Shown piece by piece: positions 9,401 to 16,369 of a DNA stretch of 64,000 nucleotides. Both the position numbers and the translations under genes were made by a program. Origin of the DNA: Chloroflexota bacterium (lineage in GTDB: Bacteria > Chloroflexota > Anaerolineae > JAAYZQ01); contig JAGVRI010000006.1 in assembly GCA_018606645.1 (NCBI GenBank), positions 225,360 to 289,359 on the forward strand. The letters run 5' to 3'. The notes below the pieces were generated by a model. The model was given only the letters and a program-made list of their open reading frames with translations. It was not told the DNA's origin and searched no databases. Within the stretch, counting starts at the first letter, position 1, and each line of letters begins with the position of its first letter.

Positions 9401-10514
9401 TCTCCTTCTCGCCGGCGATCGCCGCCAGCACGCCCCGGTCCAGGCGGCGCGCAGCCGCACAGGCAATAATGGTTTCTCGCTTGCGCCGGTCATCTACGCA
9501 TTTCAGAAAACTGTCAAGAGGATGGTTGGCCAATTCCATTGTGCTCCCTCCCTCGATCATCGCCAGCATGCTGACCCAAATCGGCATCCCCCTGCTGAGG
9601 GTCCAGAACGGTTCTATCTGAAACTTCTCAGCCACTCCCTGGTGCTGCAGATAATCCTTCACTTCTTGTGCATCAAACGGTTTGAGCTCAAAAGACACGG
9701 TCACCGGCTCGAACCGTTCCCATTCAGGCCCCAATGGTCCAAGACCAGCGATAGCGATCCACACCCGAGCGCTGAGCCCTTCTTGATCCAGAAGCCCTCT
9801 CAACCACTCTCCTACACGAGGACCCAATCGCTCCCAGTCATCGAAACACAATAGCACCGGTTGTCCCTCAGCCCGTTCGTTTACTCCCTGACGAAACAGG
9901 GGGGTTAACACCTCCACCGGATATCGGATCAGGGCCAGTTCGCCTCGGGTCGTGAACTTGCCCGCCAGATAGGCAGCCCACGGTGAGAGTTGTTCCACCG
10001 CCACATCCGCCTCGGCAGTCATATCATAGAGCAACCCTGACAACGCCTCGCTCACTGGCGTGAGGCGGTTCCTGACCCATGTCAGCCTGGATTCCTTGTG
10101 TCCCCATCGTTCAAAGGCACCGTGGGGCGCATTCGGGTCTTCTTCGATCTGTTGCCGACAGAGTTGATATCTCTTCCAATGGTCGTCAAAGGACCGCAGC
10201 GGAGCGCCAGCCTTCTCGAACTGCCGGGCCAGGCTCGCCATCACATGCAGGATCGTTTCCTCTTCGTCGGCTTTCTCTTCTGCCTGGTTGACGAGCGCTG
10301 ACAGACCTCCCTTCGCCCTGGCCATGGCCTGGAACTCGGCGAGGAGGGTGCTCTTGCCCACACCAGCCGGTCCATAAATGACAAAGATCAAATGGTTGGG
10401 TGTTTCCTGGCCGAAATCGCGGCAGAAAGCCTCACGCTCATCATGGCGTCCCACAAACAGCTTTCCCCGGCGCTTGTGCACGATCTCTGCATACGTAAGC
10501 ATATTCGGACCCAT
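6441..10514 (-). CDS. Giant P-loop (STAND-like) ATPase with 23 TPR repeats
   Basis: A 1357-residue protein. The N-terminus carries Walker A GPAGVGKS at residues 48-55 and a Walker-B-like LLCFDDWE further on, as in NACHT/STAND or ORC-like ATPases. A helical linker follows. The C-terminal 60% is 23 consecutive 34-residue tetratricopeptide repeats of the pattern AYxNRGLAYxxLxxYxxAIxDYDRALxLDP; repeat 4 has an 8-residue insertion. Such proteins usually act as nucleotide-switched sensors or scaffolds whose TPRs bind a partner; the partner is unknown here. No effector domain is recognisable at either end. It stands alone behind its own promoter. A good Shine-Dalgarno sits only 2 nt before Met1 and 14 nt before Met5, so the start is uncertain. 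Confidence 0.85.
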   Translation of the reverse strand: MGPNMLTYAEIVHKRRGKLFVGRHDEREAFCRDFGQETPNHLIFVIYGPAGVGKSTLLAEFQAMARAKGGLSALVNQAEEKADEEETILHVMASLARQFEKAGAPLRSFDDHWKRYQLCRQQIEEDPNAPHGAFERWGHKESRLTWVRNRLTPVSEALSGLLYDMTAEADVAVEQLSPWAAYLAGKFTTRGELALIRYPVEVLTPLFRQGVNERAEGQPVLLCFDDWERLGPRVGEWLRGLLDQEGLSARVWIAIAGLGPLGPEWERFEPVTVSFELKPFDAQEVKDYLQHQGVAEKFQIEPFWTLSRGMPIWVSMLAMIEGGSTMELANHPLDSFLKCVDDRRKRETIIACAAARRLDRGVLAAIAGEKEMDSLFDWLVEMPFVHSQREALEYHPIVRSQMNRHMQGRSGKEYRLLHNRLEAYYRSLLAGKGERPQWGDEGWRRDMLEALYHGLMAGSAEAVREGLDLFLLSLRRYYPLAGEIARVWQQVAEEQETAKEVRRWAEPLSTAWAAIQSRSWAGVLPLCDLLKGRRDLSLTARCNALLVGGIAFHRLGQYESALQEFSQAITLDPQLTTAYFQRGLTYLRLQQYEAAIADLSQVIELSPRFTAAYHQRGIAYAWLQQYESALEDLERTIELNPQEPTAYYHRGLVLARLEDFGRAIEDFGRAVEIWKQIIELDPKETTAYHHRGLAYYDLTDYRRAIEDFDHALELNPMHIQVYHHRGNAYHRLQEYARAIQDYDQVLRRNPDDAVAYNNRGLAYAALGEYAQAIQDYDRAVALDPEFAVAFYNRGLVYAQSREYWQAIQDYDRALTIDPEFAAAFYQRGLAYAQLQEPRRAIQDYNRALEFDDRFAAAYHNRGLAYYDLGEYHRAIEDLDRAIELDPLDAVAYNNRGLAHAALGQNAQAIEDYDRATELDPYLAPAFFNRGLAYAELQEYRLAIQNFDRALELDRGLVAAYHHRGLAYCRLHEYRRAIRDLDRVLELSTEDAVAFHNRGLAYASLGEYERAIQDYDQALALSPHMAAAFYNRGLAYAELEEYEQAIQDYDRALTFDPEDISAVYHRGLAYAGLRDYARAIQDYDRVLAFDDKFAPAYHYRGIARAQLQDYQGALEDYHRALELDPGNGAIYRSRGIAYHALHQYERAIEDLTQALVLNPRDAVAYNNRGLVYTKLRDLTLAIQDFSRAIELAPDLAAAFYNRGLAYAQLGEYEKALADYDQALGLDPELAVAYHSRGLAYIELQQFEQAIDDFDRALELTPDLAPVFYSRGTAYYRLKDYQRAMEDFERAATLDPQFATAHYYAACAKALMGQAEGAWSSLVQAIRLDDSYRQVARRDSDLKSIQHENRFKMLVAGRK
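6540..8905. repeat. 102-bp tandem coding repeats (23 TPR units)
   Basis: The DNA encoding the TPR array repeats with a 102-bp period. Units beginning DAVAYNNRGL or DAVAFHNRGL recur at repeats 7, 11, 14 and 19. This suggests growth by duplication of blocks of three to five repeats and not only of single units. Confidence 0.85.
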
Positions 10515-10556
10515 CGCCTCCTGGCGTCAAACGGATGAATCAATGGGAACAATTGT

Positions 10557-10585
10557 ATTATACCATGTTTCAGTTCATAATGCAA
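10557..10585 (-). promoter_or_regulatory. Promoter of the TPR ATPase gene
   Basis: Minus-strand TTGCAT (10585-10580) and TATAAT (10562-10557) have a 17-bp spacer, about 45 bp before the start codon. Confidence 0.65.
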
Positions 10586-10827
10586 ATATTCATGCCGTAA
10601 CAATTCGTTATCAGCCTCTTTTAATCGGCCTAATGGATTGGCAGAGGTTTTCCATTCTCGCCATTCCCTCGAATGGGAACTGTACCATGGGGTAGCCTGG
10701 CCTGGCGGGGTACGACGATGTACAAAGAATGTCCAGAGTACGGCGGCCACGCATCCCCTGGTGGGGATGGCCAGCCGAAGGCTCTTCAGGGGCGAGTGCA
10801 ATCGCAGCCGATTCTCAAGGGAACGGT

Positions 10828-10856
10828 TTGACCTCGAAGGCGCATCGCGGTATAAT
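10828..10856 (+). promoter_or_regulatory. Promoter of the zinc-ribbon genes
   Basis: TTGACC (10828-10833) and TATAAT (10851-10856) are separated by 17 bp. The first start codon, with its AGGAGGG Shine-Dalgarno at 10871, follows 26 bp later. Confidence 0.8.
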
Positions 10857-10881
10857 GGAAAATAATGAGAAGGAGGGAAGG

Positions 10882-10989
10882 ATGTCCTCTCAAAACGGAC
10901 CCCAGGTCACGGCACTGCAGTGCCCTCAATGCGGCGCTGCCCTGAACCCCTCCGCTGAGTCGTACCAAAAGAGCATAGCGGGGAAATAA
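10882..10989 (+). CDS. 35-residue half zinc-ribbon peptide
   Basis: A short ORF with an excellent Shine-Dalgarno (AGGAGGG, 10871-10877) and promoter. It encodes one CPQCG knuckle followed by AALNPS, the usual first half of a zinc ribbon, but it stops before a second Cys pair. It ends 2 nt before the next start. It may be a real small protein, a translational leader, or the surviving start of a longer zinc-ribbon gene cut by a deletion. The truncated look favours the last. Confidence 0.5.
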   Translation: MSSQNGPQVTALQCPQCGAALNPSAESYQKSIAGK

Positions 10990-10991
10990 CC

Positions 10992-11615
10992 ATGTCCACT
11001 CTTGACCTTCCAGTGTGTCCGATCTGCAAGGTGCGCGAGAGCCCGGTCCGCCAGGTGGAGCGGAAGGAGGGACGGCTCTTGATTCAGTACGAATGCAGGA
11101 ACTGCGGTTCGGTGCTGGTATGGCTGGGCGACGAGTTATGGCTGAACGGCAATCACTGGTCGTATCACAAGATCGGACTTCCGGACCGGGCCCATCTTCT
11201 GCATCAGTCATTCACTCCCGCTGAACTGCAGCGGTTGGCCGGGATCGAGCCACCCGAGCCAGCCGCCCGACCGGAGAAAAGTCCGCCTTCGCCCTCCATC
11301 TGGGTGGAGGTACTTGAGGACAAGGCTCCTCCATTGAGACGTCCCCCCGTGCGGGAACTAGAGGAGCCAAAGAAGCCCGATATGCTCTCCTTTGAGCTGT
11401 CAGGCCAGGGACTGACCGCCGAGACCGCCGCTCCGCCACCGATGTTCGCGCCTTCCCCCCCAACCTGGGACGAGCTATGCCTCCCCACCATAATCCAGCC
11501 GGCGCGAGAACGTCCCAGGAGTCGGGGCTCGCCAGTGCTGGTGATCGCTATTGGGATCACGCTATTGTGTTTGATCCTTACGGCAGCGATCCTGATCGCC
11601 GATTCCATCTTTTGA
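10992..11615 (+). CDS. Zinc-ribbon protein with C-terminal membrane anchor
   Basis: A 207-residue protein. An N-terminal four-Cys zinc site (C9, C12, C35, C38) resembles a transcription-factor zinc-finger/ribbon domain and is followed by LVWLGDELWL. The middle, about residues 90-175, is Pro- and charge-rich and probably disordered. A single hydrophobic helix near the C-terminus (about 180-204) should anchor it in the membrane with the ribbon in the cytoplasm. No enzymatic domain is visible. It follows the half-ribbon ORF by 2 nt and is convergent with the Csx3-ATPase gene. Function is unknown. Confidence 0.7.
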   Translation: MSTLDLPVCPICKVRESPVRQVERKEGRLLIQYECRNCGSVLVWLGDELWLNGNHWSYHKIGLPDRAHLLHQSFTPAELQRLAGIEPPEPAARPEKSPPSPSIWVEVLEDKAPPLRRPPVRELEEPKKPDMLSFELSGQGLTAETAAPPPMFAPSPPTWDELCLPTIIQPARERPRSRGSPVLVIAIGITLLCLILTAAILIADSIF

Positions 11616-11714
11616 ATCCAGCAATCGGGCTGACGGGTTCTATTTTTCTACGCGTCATGGATTTCGAGAATTTTCTCCCATGGCTTTGGGTGCGGAGCCT
11701 GCCCACCGAACAGC

Positions 11715-12869
11715 TCAGAAGAGGCAGATCGGGATCGTCTCGCCCACGGTGCGGCCACTAACCGCCGAATAGACCACCACCGCCCGCTTCAGTTGAGGCT
11801 GATAGACGCCCACCCACGGCGCGGCGCGGTAGGTCAGCGCCAGGCTGGTGTACAGCCAGAGGGGAAGCTTGCCGCTCAACACCACTCCCCAACCCGGTGG
11901 CAGGGGCGGGACACACAGGGTCTCAATCTGACTGTAGTCCAGAATCACCGGCGACGAGATTTGCAAAAGAAGACAATTTCCGATAGAATGTGCATTGATC
12001 GAGAGAGGACCGGCGGACTCGGGCTTGTGCACCCGCAGCGAAACTGCCTGGACCCACCCCAATCGAGGATCAAACTGGACCAGGGCAGCGGGTGCGGCCA
12101 ATAGAGCAACCGCCGCGTAGAGCCAGTTCGGCCCCCGACCGTACAGGGCCAGCGGCGTCGCTTCAGGCAGATAGTCAAGGACCATTGGCAGATGATCAGG
12201 CTCCCATCGGACTTGCTGACCCTCCAGGCCGAGGCCCAGGGTGCGGGCCAGCCGGCCCAGATGGATGACCGTCTCGACCGGACAGCGGGATTCGTGCCGG
12301 CGGTACAGCTCCTCCGCATCCCACGCCATCAGAGTCGCCAGCCGCTGCACCAGCGCCTCAAACGCCGGACCAGTTGCCGTCTGACCTCGCTCCAGTCCCG
12401 AAATCACTCCCCGCACCACCGGCTTGTGCTCGTCAACCCGACCCGAACCATGCAGGTCGCTGGTCAGCTCCGCCACGATCGACAGACCATAACGGGTGGC
12501 CAAGGACCGCCAGTGAGCCCGGCTCGCCTCATCCGGGGCCAGGAGGATGGCGTGCGTGCCACATTCCAGAATCCGCTCCTGGGCAGGGGTAGGACGACCC
12601 CCGGCATCCACCAACAGTGGCAAATGCCGTTGCGTAATGCTCTGACATACCGATTGGACAAAGGCCGCGTCAAATTCCCCCTTGAAGCGCAGGGTGCGCA
12701 CGAGTTCATGGTCCGCCTCGTTCGCCCAATCCCCCTCCCCATCCGGCGCCGCCCGCAGCACATAGTGTTCGACCCCGCGTTGGCGGAGCGCCTGGCTCAG
12801 ACTATAGGTCAGGACCGACTTGCCACTGTGCGGCGGACCGCCGACAAGGACTGCGGGAAACTGTTCCAT
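11715..12869 (-). CDS. P-loop ATPase fused to two degenerate Csx3 domains (CRISPR cOA-binding candidate)
   Basis: A 384-residue protein from the Met at 12869, chosen because GGAGG lies 5 nt before it; an upstream Met at 12884 has no Shine-Dalgarno. Residues 10-18 are a Walker A (GGPPHSGKS), followed by an AAA/kinase-like P-loop domain. The C-terminal 170 residues contain two tandem Csx3-like units, each with the GRGPxWLY or GKLPLWLY core; the second also has WVGVY and VVVYS strands. Csx3 (Crn3) is a ring nuclease for cyclic tetra-adenylate, and Csx3-AAA fusions are known in type III loci. The residues I recall as catalytic in Csx3 (His60, Asp69) align with A258/D267 in unit 1 and R348/Q357 in unit 2, so neither unit looks intact. 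It more likely binds cOA than cleaves it. Confidence 0.75.
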   Translation of the reverse strand: MEQFPAVLVGGPPHSGKSVLTYSLSQALRQRGVEHYVLRAAPDGEGDWANEADHELVRTLRFKGEFDAAFVQSVCQSITQRHLPLLVDAGGRPTPAQERILECGTHAILLAPDEASRAHWRSLATRYGLSIVAELTSDLHGSGRVDEHKPVVRGVISGLERGQTATGPAFEALVQRLATLMAWDAEELYRRHESRCPVETVIHLGRLARTLGLGLEGQQVRWEPDHLPMVLDYLPEATPLALYGRGPNWLYAAVALLAAPAALVQFDPRLGWVQAVSLRVHKPESAGPLSINAHSIGNCLLLQISSPVILDYSQIETLCVPPLPPGWGVVLSGKLPLWLYTSLALTYRAAPWVGVYQPQLKRAVVVYSAVSGRTVGETIPICLF

Positions 12870-12907
12870 CTCTACCTCCATCATACCAGGATTCAGGAGA
12901 GGCCTGA

Positions 12908-13783
12908 ATGTCCCAATCTGGCTCGGTGATGATCGCCACGCTGGGTGGGCAGCCCCAGGTCGTAACCTTTTGCCTGGATGATTTGTTGCAGCGAGGTGCC
13001 GCCATCCGAGAGGTGATTGTCGTCCATCTGGCAGCTCACGCCCGCTCGCATCAGACCGGGCAATCGCTGGCCCGGCTGACCGAGGAGTTTCAGGGAGGCC
13101 GCTACCCGGGACTGCGCTGGCAGTTCTTCCCGGTCCGGTCGGGCGAGGACCGAGTGGAGGATATTACCGACGAAGCGGCCGCCCATGCTGCCTGGAGCAC
13201 CATGTACCGCCTTATCGCCGATCTGAAAAACCAGAATCAACGTCTGGAGGTCTGCATTGCCGGGGGACGGCGCCTGCTGGCTCTCCTGACGATGAGCGCC
13301 GCCATGCTCCATTTTGACCACCATGACCGCCTGTGGCACCTCTATACCCCCACCGAGTTTCTGGAGCGGGCCCGCGATGGCGCCATCATGCACGCCCGGC
13401 CGGAAGATGGGGTGCGGTTGATCCAGGTACCGCTGGTGCCCTGGGGTGCCTACTTTCCCACTTTGCGCCTGTTAACCGGCGTCACCCCGTGGCAGGCGAT
13501 CGCAGCGCAGATCGAGTGGTTGGACGCCACCGAACGAACCCGCTGCCAGCAAGTGGTAGACCGGCTGACCTCCCGGCAACGCGAAGTATTGCGCGCCTTT
13601 GCTGCCGGGCACAACCCTCAAGAAGTGGCGGAACTCCTTTCGGTCACGGTCAAGGCCGTCGATCTGCACAAGACCGTCATCCTGGGCGAGTGCCGCAACG
13701 CCTGGGGCATCCCCGAGTCCACGCGGCTGACCTACCACTTTCTCCGGGACAAGTTCCGGCATTTCTTCGGCCCGGAGCTATGA
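12908..13783 (+). CDS. CARF (NE0113-like) protein with C-terminal LuxR-type HTH
   Basis: A 291-residue fusion. Residues 1-200 resemble the Cas_NE0113 (PF09623) CARF family: the N-terminal strand IATLGGQPQVVT parallels its GLSPQVVTE motif, and AGGRR at 118-122 matches its conserved AGGRK loop. CARF domains bind cyclic oligoadenylate made by Cas10. Residues 220-270 (LTSRQREVLRAFAAG...VKAVDLHK) form a LuxR/GerE-type DNA-binding helix-turn-helix. No HEPN or nuclease domain is present. It is therefore a candidate cOA-controlled transcription factor. The Shine-Dalgarno AGGAGAGG lies at 12895-12902. It is divergent from the Csx3-ATPase gene with only 38 bp between starts, and it precedes cas10 in the same direction. 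Confidence 0.75.
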   Translation: MSQSGSVMIATLGGQPQVVTFCLDDLLQRGAAIREVIVVHLAAHARSHQTGQSLARLTEEFQGGRYPGLRWQFFPVRSGEDRVEDITDEAAAHAAWSTMYRLIADLKNQNQRLEVCIAGGRRLLALLTMSAAMLHFDHHDRLWHLYTPTEFLERARDGAIMHARPEDGVRLIQVPLVPWGAYFPTLRLLTGVTPWQAIAAQIEWLDATERTRCQQVVDRLTSRQREVLRAFAAGHNPQEVAELLSVTVKAVDLHKTVILGECRNAWGIPESTRLTYHFLRDKFRHFFGPEL

Positions 13784-13963
13784 TAGCACGAAAGGAGGGG
13801 AAAAACACTGGAAAAAACTCCAGGATTTTGTAGAAGCATCGCTATGGCCGGGCGGGGGAGTTTCGGCTATGATTGGGGGAAAGGGGGTCTGCCCTTGCCC
13901 TCGCGCTCGACCGTACGGGTGGGCGGCGTGCCCTGGTCGAGTGGGACCCCCTGGTCCCCCCGC

Positions 13964-14001
13964 CCCCTCTCTCTCCCTGGCCGTGTGGGGAGAGGGAGGG
14001 G
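13964..14001. repeat. GC-rich hairpin of the common dispersed CCCTCTC/GAGAGGG type
   Basis: Arms 13964-13977 and 13988-14001 form a 14-bp stem with one G:U pair and the loop TGGCCGTGTG. Similar pyrimidine/purine hairpins around GGCCGTG are widespread intergenic elements in Chloroflexi-like genomes (recalled, not searched). The rest of the 13784-14073 gap contains no ORF or clear promoter that I can support. Confidence 0.5.
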
Positions 14002-14073
14002 AGTTTCCTGTTGGGGCAAGGCAGGATACCCGGACAGGGACGTGAGGTTGACGACAAGGAAGGAGGGATTGGA

Positions 14074-14142
14074 ATGAACAGAGCGGAGGTTAGGCTGGAG
14101 ACGGTGACGCCAAGGCTGTTGAGCGGAGGTGTCCGCACATGA
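14074..14142 (+). pseudogene. 22-codon ORF before cas10, probable remnant of a Cmr1-like RAMP gene
   Basis: The ORF has a very strong Shine-Dalgarno (AAGGAAGGAGGG, 14056-14067) and ends in an ATGA overlap with cas10. Its peptide contains VRLETVTPRLLSGG, close to the N-terminal strand and TPxxxGG loop of Cmr1-type RAMP proteins. In type III-B loci cmr1 commonly lies next to cmr2/cas10. The simplest reading is a gene reduced to its first 20 codons and now serving as a coupled leader. A chance match is possible given the short length. The 10-mer GAGCGGAGGT occurs at 14081 and 14121. Confidence 0.45.
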
Positions 14143-15638
14143 ATGAGACGCAGCAGTGGTTGGTCTGTTTTGACACCGACCGAATCAAGCAGTACTTACT
14201 TGCCACAAACCGCCTGAGAGAGATTCGGGGTGGCAGCGCCTTGATCGCGGACCTTGATGCTCAACGGAAAAAGTACCTAGAAGGACGGTACGGCCGGGAG
14301 AATGTTGTCTATTCGGCTGGCGGCGGCGCGGCGGTGCTTGTGCCGACGAAACAAGAAGCTCAAAAACTGATTGCCGAAGTCGAGCGCGACTTTCGCGCCG
14401 AAACGGTCACGGCATCGATTACCGGGGCCTGTATCGAGGTAGATATGGGCCCAGAAAGGTTCGGTACCTGGATGGCTCTGGTGGGCAGGGAATTGCGTCG
14501 GGCCAAGGCGGCTAAGGCTGAATTATCCACCCTGCCCGTGGAACCCTATTTGCGTCTGTGCACTTCGTGCGGGCAACACCCAACGGCACTGCAAGCCACT
14601 GATGGAACCGGTGACTGGTTATGCCGAGCCTGCCACAGAAAGCGTGAGCTAGGTGCCGAAAGCCGTAGGGGCTTCTTTGACGAGTTTGCGGAGTGGGCCG
14701 ACCCTACGATCTGGACGAAAGACACTCAACCCGATGACCTGGGCAGCATTGGTGCTACCTCTTCACAAACGGACTACATCGGGTTTATCGCTTTGGACGG
14801 CAACCACATTGGCAACCTGTTGGACAAACCACCCACGAAAGAAGCCTATCGGGAGTTTTCCCAAGGGCTTTGGAACTTGACGAAAGAACAGACGTATGCA
14901 GCTCTAAGACAATATGGCCAGCCACGGAACGGAGTGGCCCCTTTCGAAATCGTCCTGATCGGCGGTGATGACGTATTGCTGATTACCGCAGCCGATATCG
15001 CTATCGAGGTTGCTCTCGCTGTTGCTGAGGCATTCGAGAATCAATCGCCGGAGCTGTTGGCAAACACCGGGCTGGATCAGGAGCGCAAGAAACTGACGAT
15101 GGCTGCGGGCGTGGTGCTGGCCCACGCCGACTTCCCGATCCCGGCTATGTACTCATTAGCTGAAGCCCTGCAAAAATCAGCCAAAAGGCTTTGCGCAGAG
15201 CAGAAGTATCGGACCGGCGCCGTAGATTTTCAGGTCGTCTCAGGCAGTGATACTGACCTGGATACGCTGCGAGAGGCGATCCCCCACCACCGGCCGTATA
15301 CATTGGAAAAGTTGAGGAGTCTTCTCGGATACATTCGCCAATTTAAGGCAGCCGATCTCCCGACAAGCCAGTTGCAGGCGATGTATCATGCCCTGTTTGA
15401 AGGAGAGGTGAATGCCCAGTTGGCCTGTATTGCTACTTTGGGCTATCTGGGCCGAAAGGCGGACAAGACCGCTCACAATCAACTGAAAGAGTTCTTCAAG
15501 GAATTTGGCGTCCAGTTCGATAGGCATCTGCCGCCGTGGGATGTGGAACTGCGAAAGCAGCAAAAACGCAGGACTTCCGCTCTGACCGACCTAGTGGAAC
15601 TGTATCCTTTCATTTCGGCGAAAGGAGAGAGCTCATGA
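14139..15638 (+). CDS. cas10: Type III CRISPR Cas10 without HD domain, cyclase motif intact
   Basis: A 499-residue large subunit, about half the length of HD-containing Cas10. It begins directly with the first palm domain (VCFDTDRIKQYL, then REIRGGSAL and SAGGGAAV) in Cmr2-like style. A four-Cys zinc finger follows (C141, C144, C162, C165), then the second palm with GGDD at 275-278 in IGGDDVLLI, and a helical C-terminal domain. The intact GGDD predicts synthesis of cyclic oligoadenylate from ATP on target RNA binding. With no HD nuclease, Cas10-dependent DNA cutting is not expected. It starts in an ATGA overlap with the leader ORF and ends in one with the first RAMP gene. Csx10 and Csx19 nearby place it in subtype III-D or a III-D-like variant. 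Confidence 0.93.
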   Translation: MNETQQWLVCFDTDRIKQYLLATNRLREIRGGSALIADLDAQRKKYLEGRYGRENVVYSAGGGAAVLVPTKQEAQKLIAEVERDFRAETVTASITGACIEVDMGPERFGTWMALVGRELRRAKAAKAELSTLPVEPYLRLCTSCGQHPTALQATDGTGDWLCRACHRKRELGAESRRGFFDEFAEWADPTIWTKDTQPDDLGSIGATSSQTDYIGFIALDGNHIGNLLDKPPTKEAYREFSQGLWNLTKEQTYAALRQYGQPRNGVAPFEIVLIGGDDVLLITAADIAIEVALAVAEAFENQSPELLANTGLDQERKKLTMAAGVVLAHADFPIPAMYSLAEALQKSAKRLCAEQKYRTGAVDFQVVSGSDTDLDTLREAIPHHRPYTLEKLRSLLGYIRQFKAADLPTSQLQAMYHALFEGEVNAQLACIATLGYLGRKADKTAHNQLKEFFKEFGVQFDRHLPPWDVELRKQQKRRTSALTDLVELYPFISAKGESS

Positions 15639-16369
15639 CAAGGAAGTTTGTCAAAATTGAACCGCTCTTGATCGAGATGGATGGCCCGCTGGCCTTGAAT
15701 ACAGGCTTTCGACGCGGCCTGATCCACCGCACCGTCGAACGGGATGCCGATGGGTTTGCTTATATCCCGGCGTCGTCGCTCAAGGGGCGGGTCCGGCAGG
15801 CGTGCGAACAGATAGCCCGACAAGTTGGGTTGCGCGTATGCCTAGCACCACGTCCGACCGGGATGTGCTCAGCCCACAAGCAGGCTTGCCTGGTGTGTCG
15901 TGTTTTTGGAACGCCAGGGCAGGGGAGCGAACTGCATTGGCGGGATGCTCGGTTGTTGAGAGATTACCGGACCGTGTTTGGAGGAGACGCGGTCAGTCGT
16001 GAAGCCCAGTTCTATGCACGTACTCAAGTTCAGCTTAGCCGAGCTCTGGGAACAGCGGCATCCGATCGTTTGTTTAGCAGCGAGTTCACCCTCGAAAACC
16101 TGCGCTTTGAATCCGCAATCACTGGCTGGCTGGACGTGACGCCCATCGCCGGCGAGGAGGCAACTGGTGGCTATGAGTTGCTGTTGTTGCTTGCTGGACT
16201 GCGGTTGGTCAATACCGTGGGCAGTGGAAGCAGCCGGGGCGCTGGGCATTGTGTGATCCACCCACCTGAGCAGGTCATTATCGGCGATCGTTGTATCAGG
16301 ATTGCAGACGTGTTTGAGAATTTCGACTTGCTGGGCGAGTTCGAAGCGGAGGTTCGGAATGACGGCTGA
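15635..16369 (+). CDS. Cas7-like RAMP protein (Csm3-like), first copy
   Basis: A 244-residue RAMP-superfamily protein starting at the ATG that overlaps the cas10 stop (Shine-Dalgarno AAAGGAGAG). Visible features are LALNTGFRRG, the RAMP loop IPASSLKGRVRQ, a CLVCRVFGTPG turn and the glycine-rich GSGSSRGAG near the C-terminus. Cas7-like RAMPs form the crRNA-binding backbone of the effector. A candidate acidic residue sits in ERDADG before the SSLKG loop, but I cannot say whether this subunit cuts RNA. It overlaps csx10 by 11 bp. Confidence 0.85.
   Translation: MTRKFVKIEPLLIEMDGPLALNTGFRRGLIHRTVERDADGFAYIPASSLKGRVRQACEQIARQVGLRVCLAPRPTGMCSAHKQACLVCRVFGTPGQGSELHWRDARLLRDYRTVFGGDAVSREAQFYARTQVQLSRALGTAASDRLFSSEFTLENLRFESAITGWLDVTPIAGEEATGGYELLLLLAGLRLVNTVGSGSSRGAGHCVIHPPEQVIIGDRCIRIADVFENFDLLGEFEAEVRNDG

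Noticed and set aside
13784..14073. GC-rich hairpin region before cas10 considered as a riboswitch or short CRISPR array
   Set aside because: Only one hairpin and no repeated units of 24-37 bp; looks like a common dispersed intergenic hairpin.
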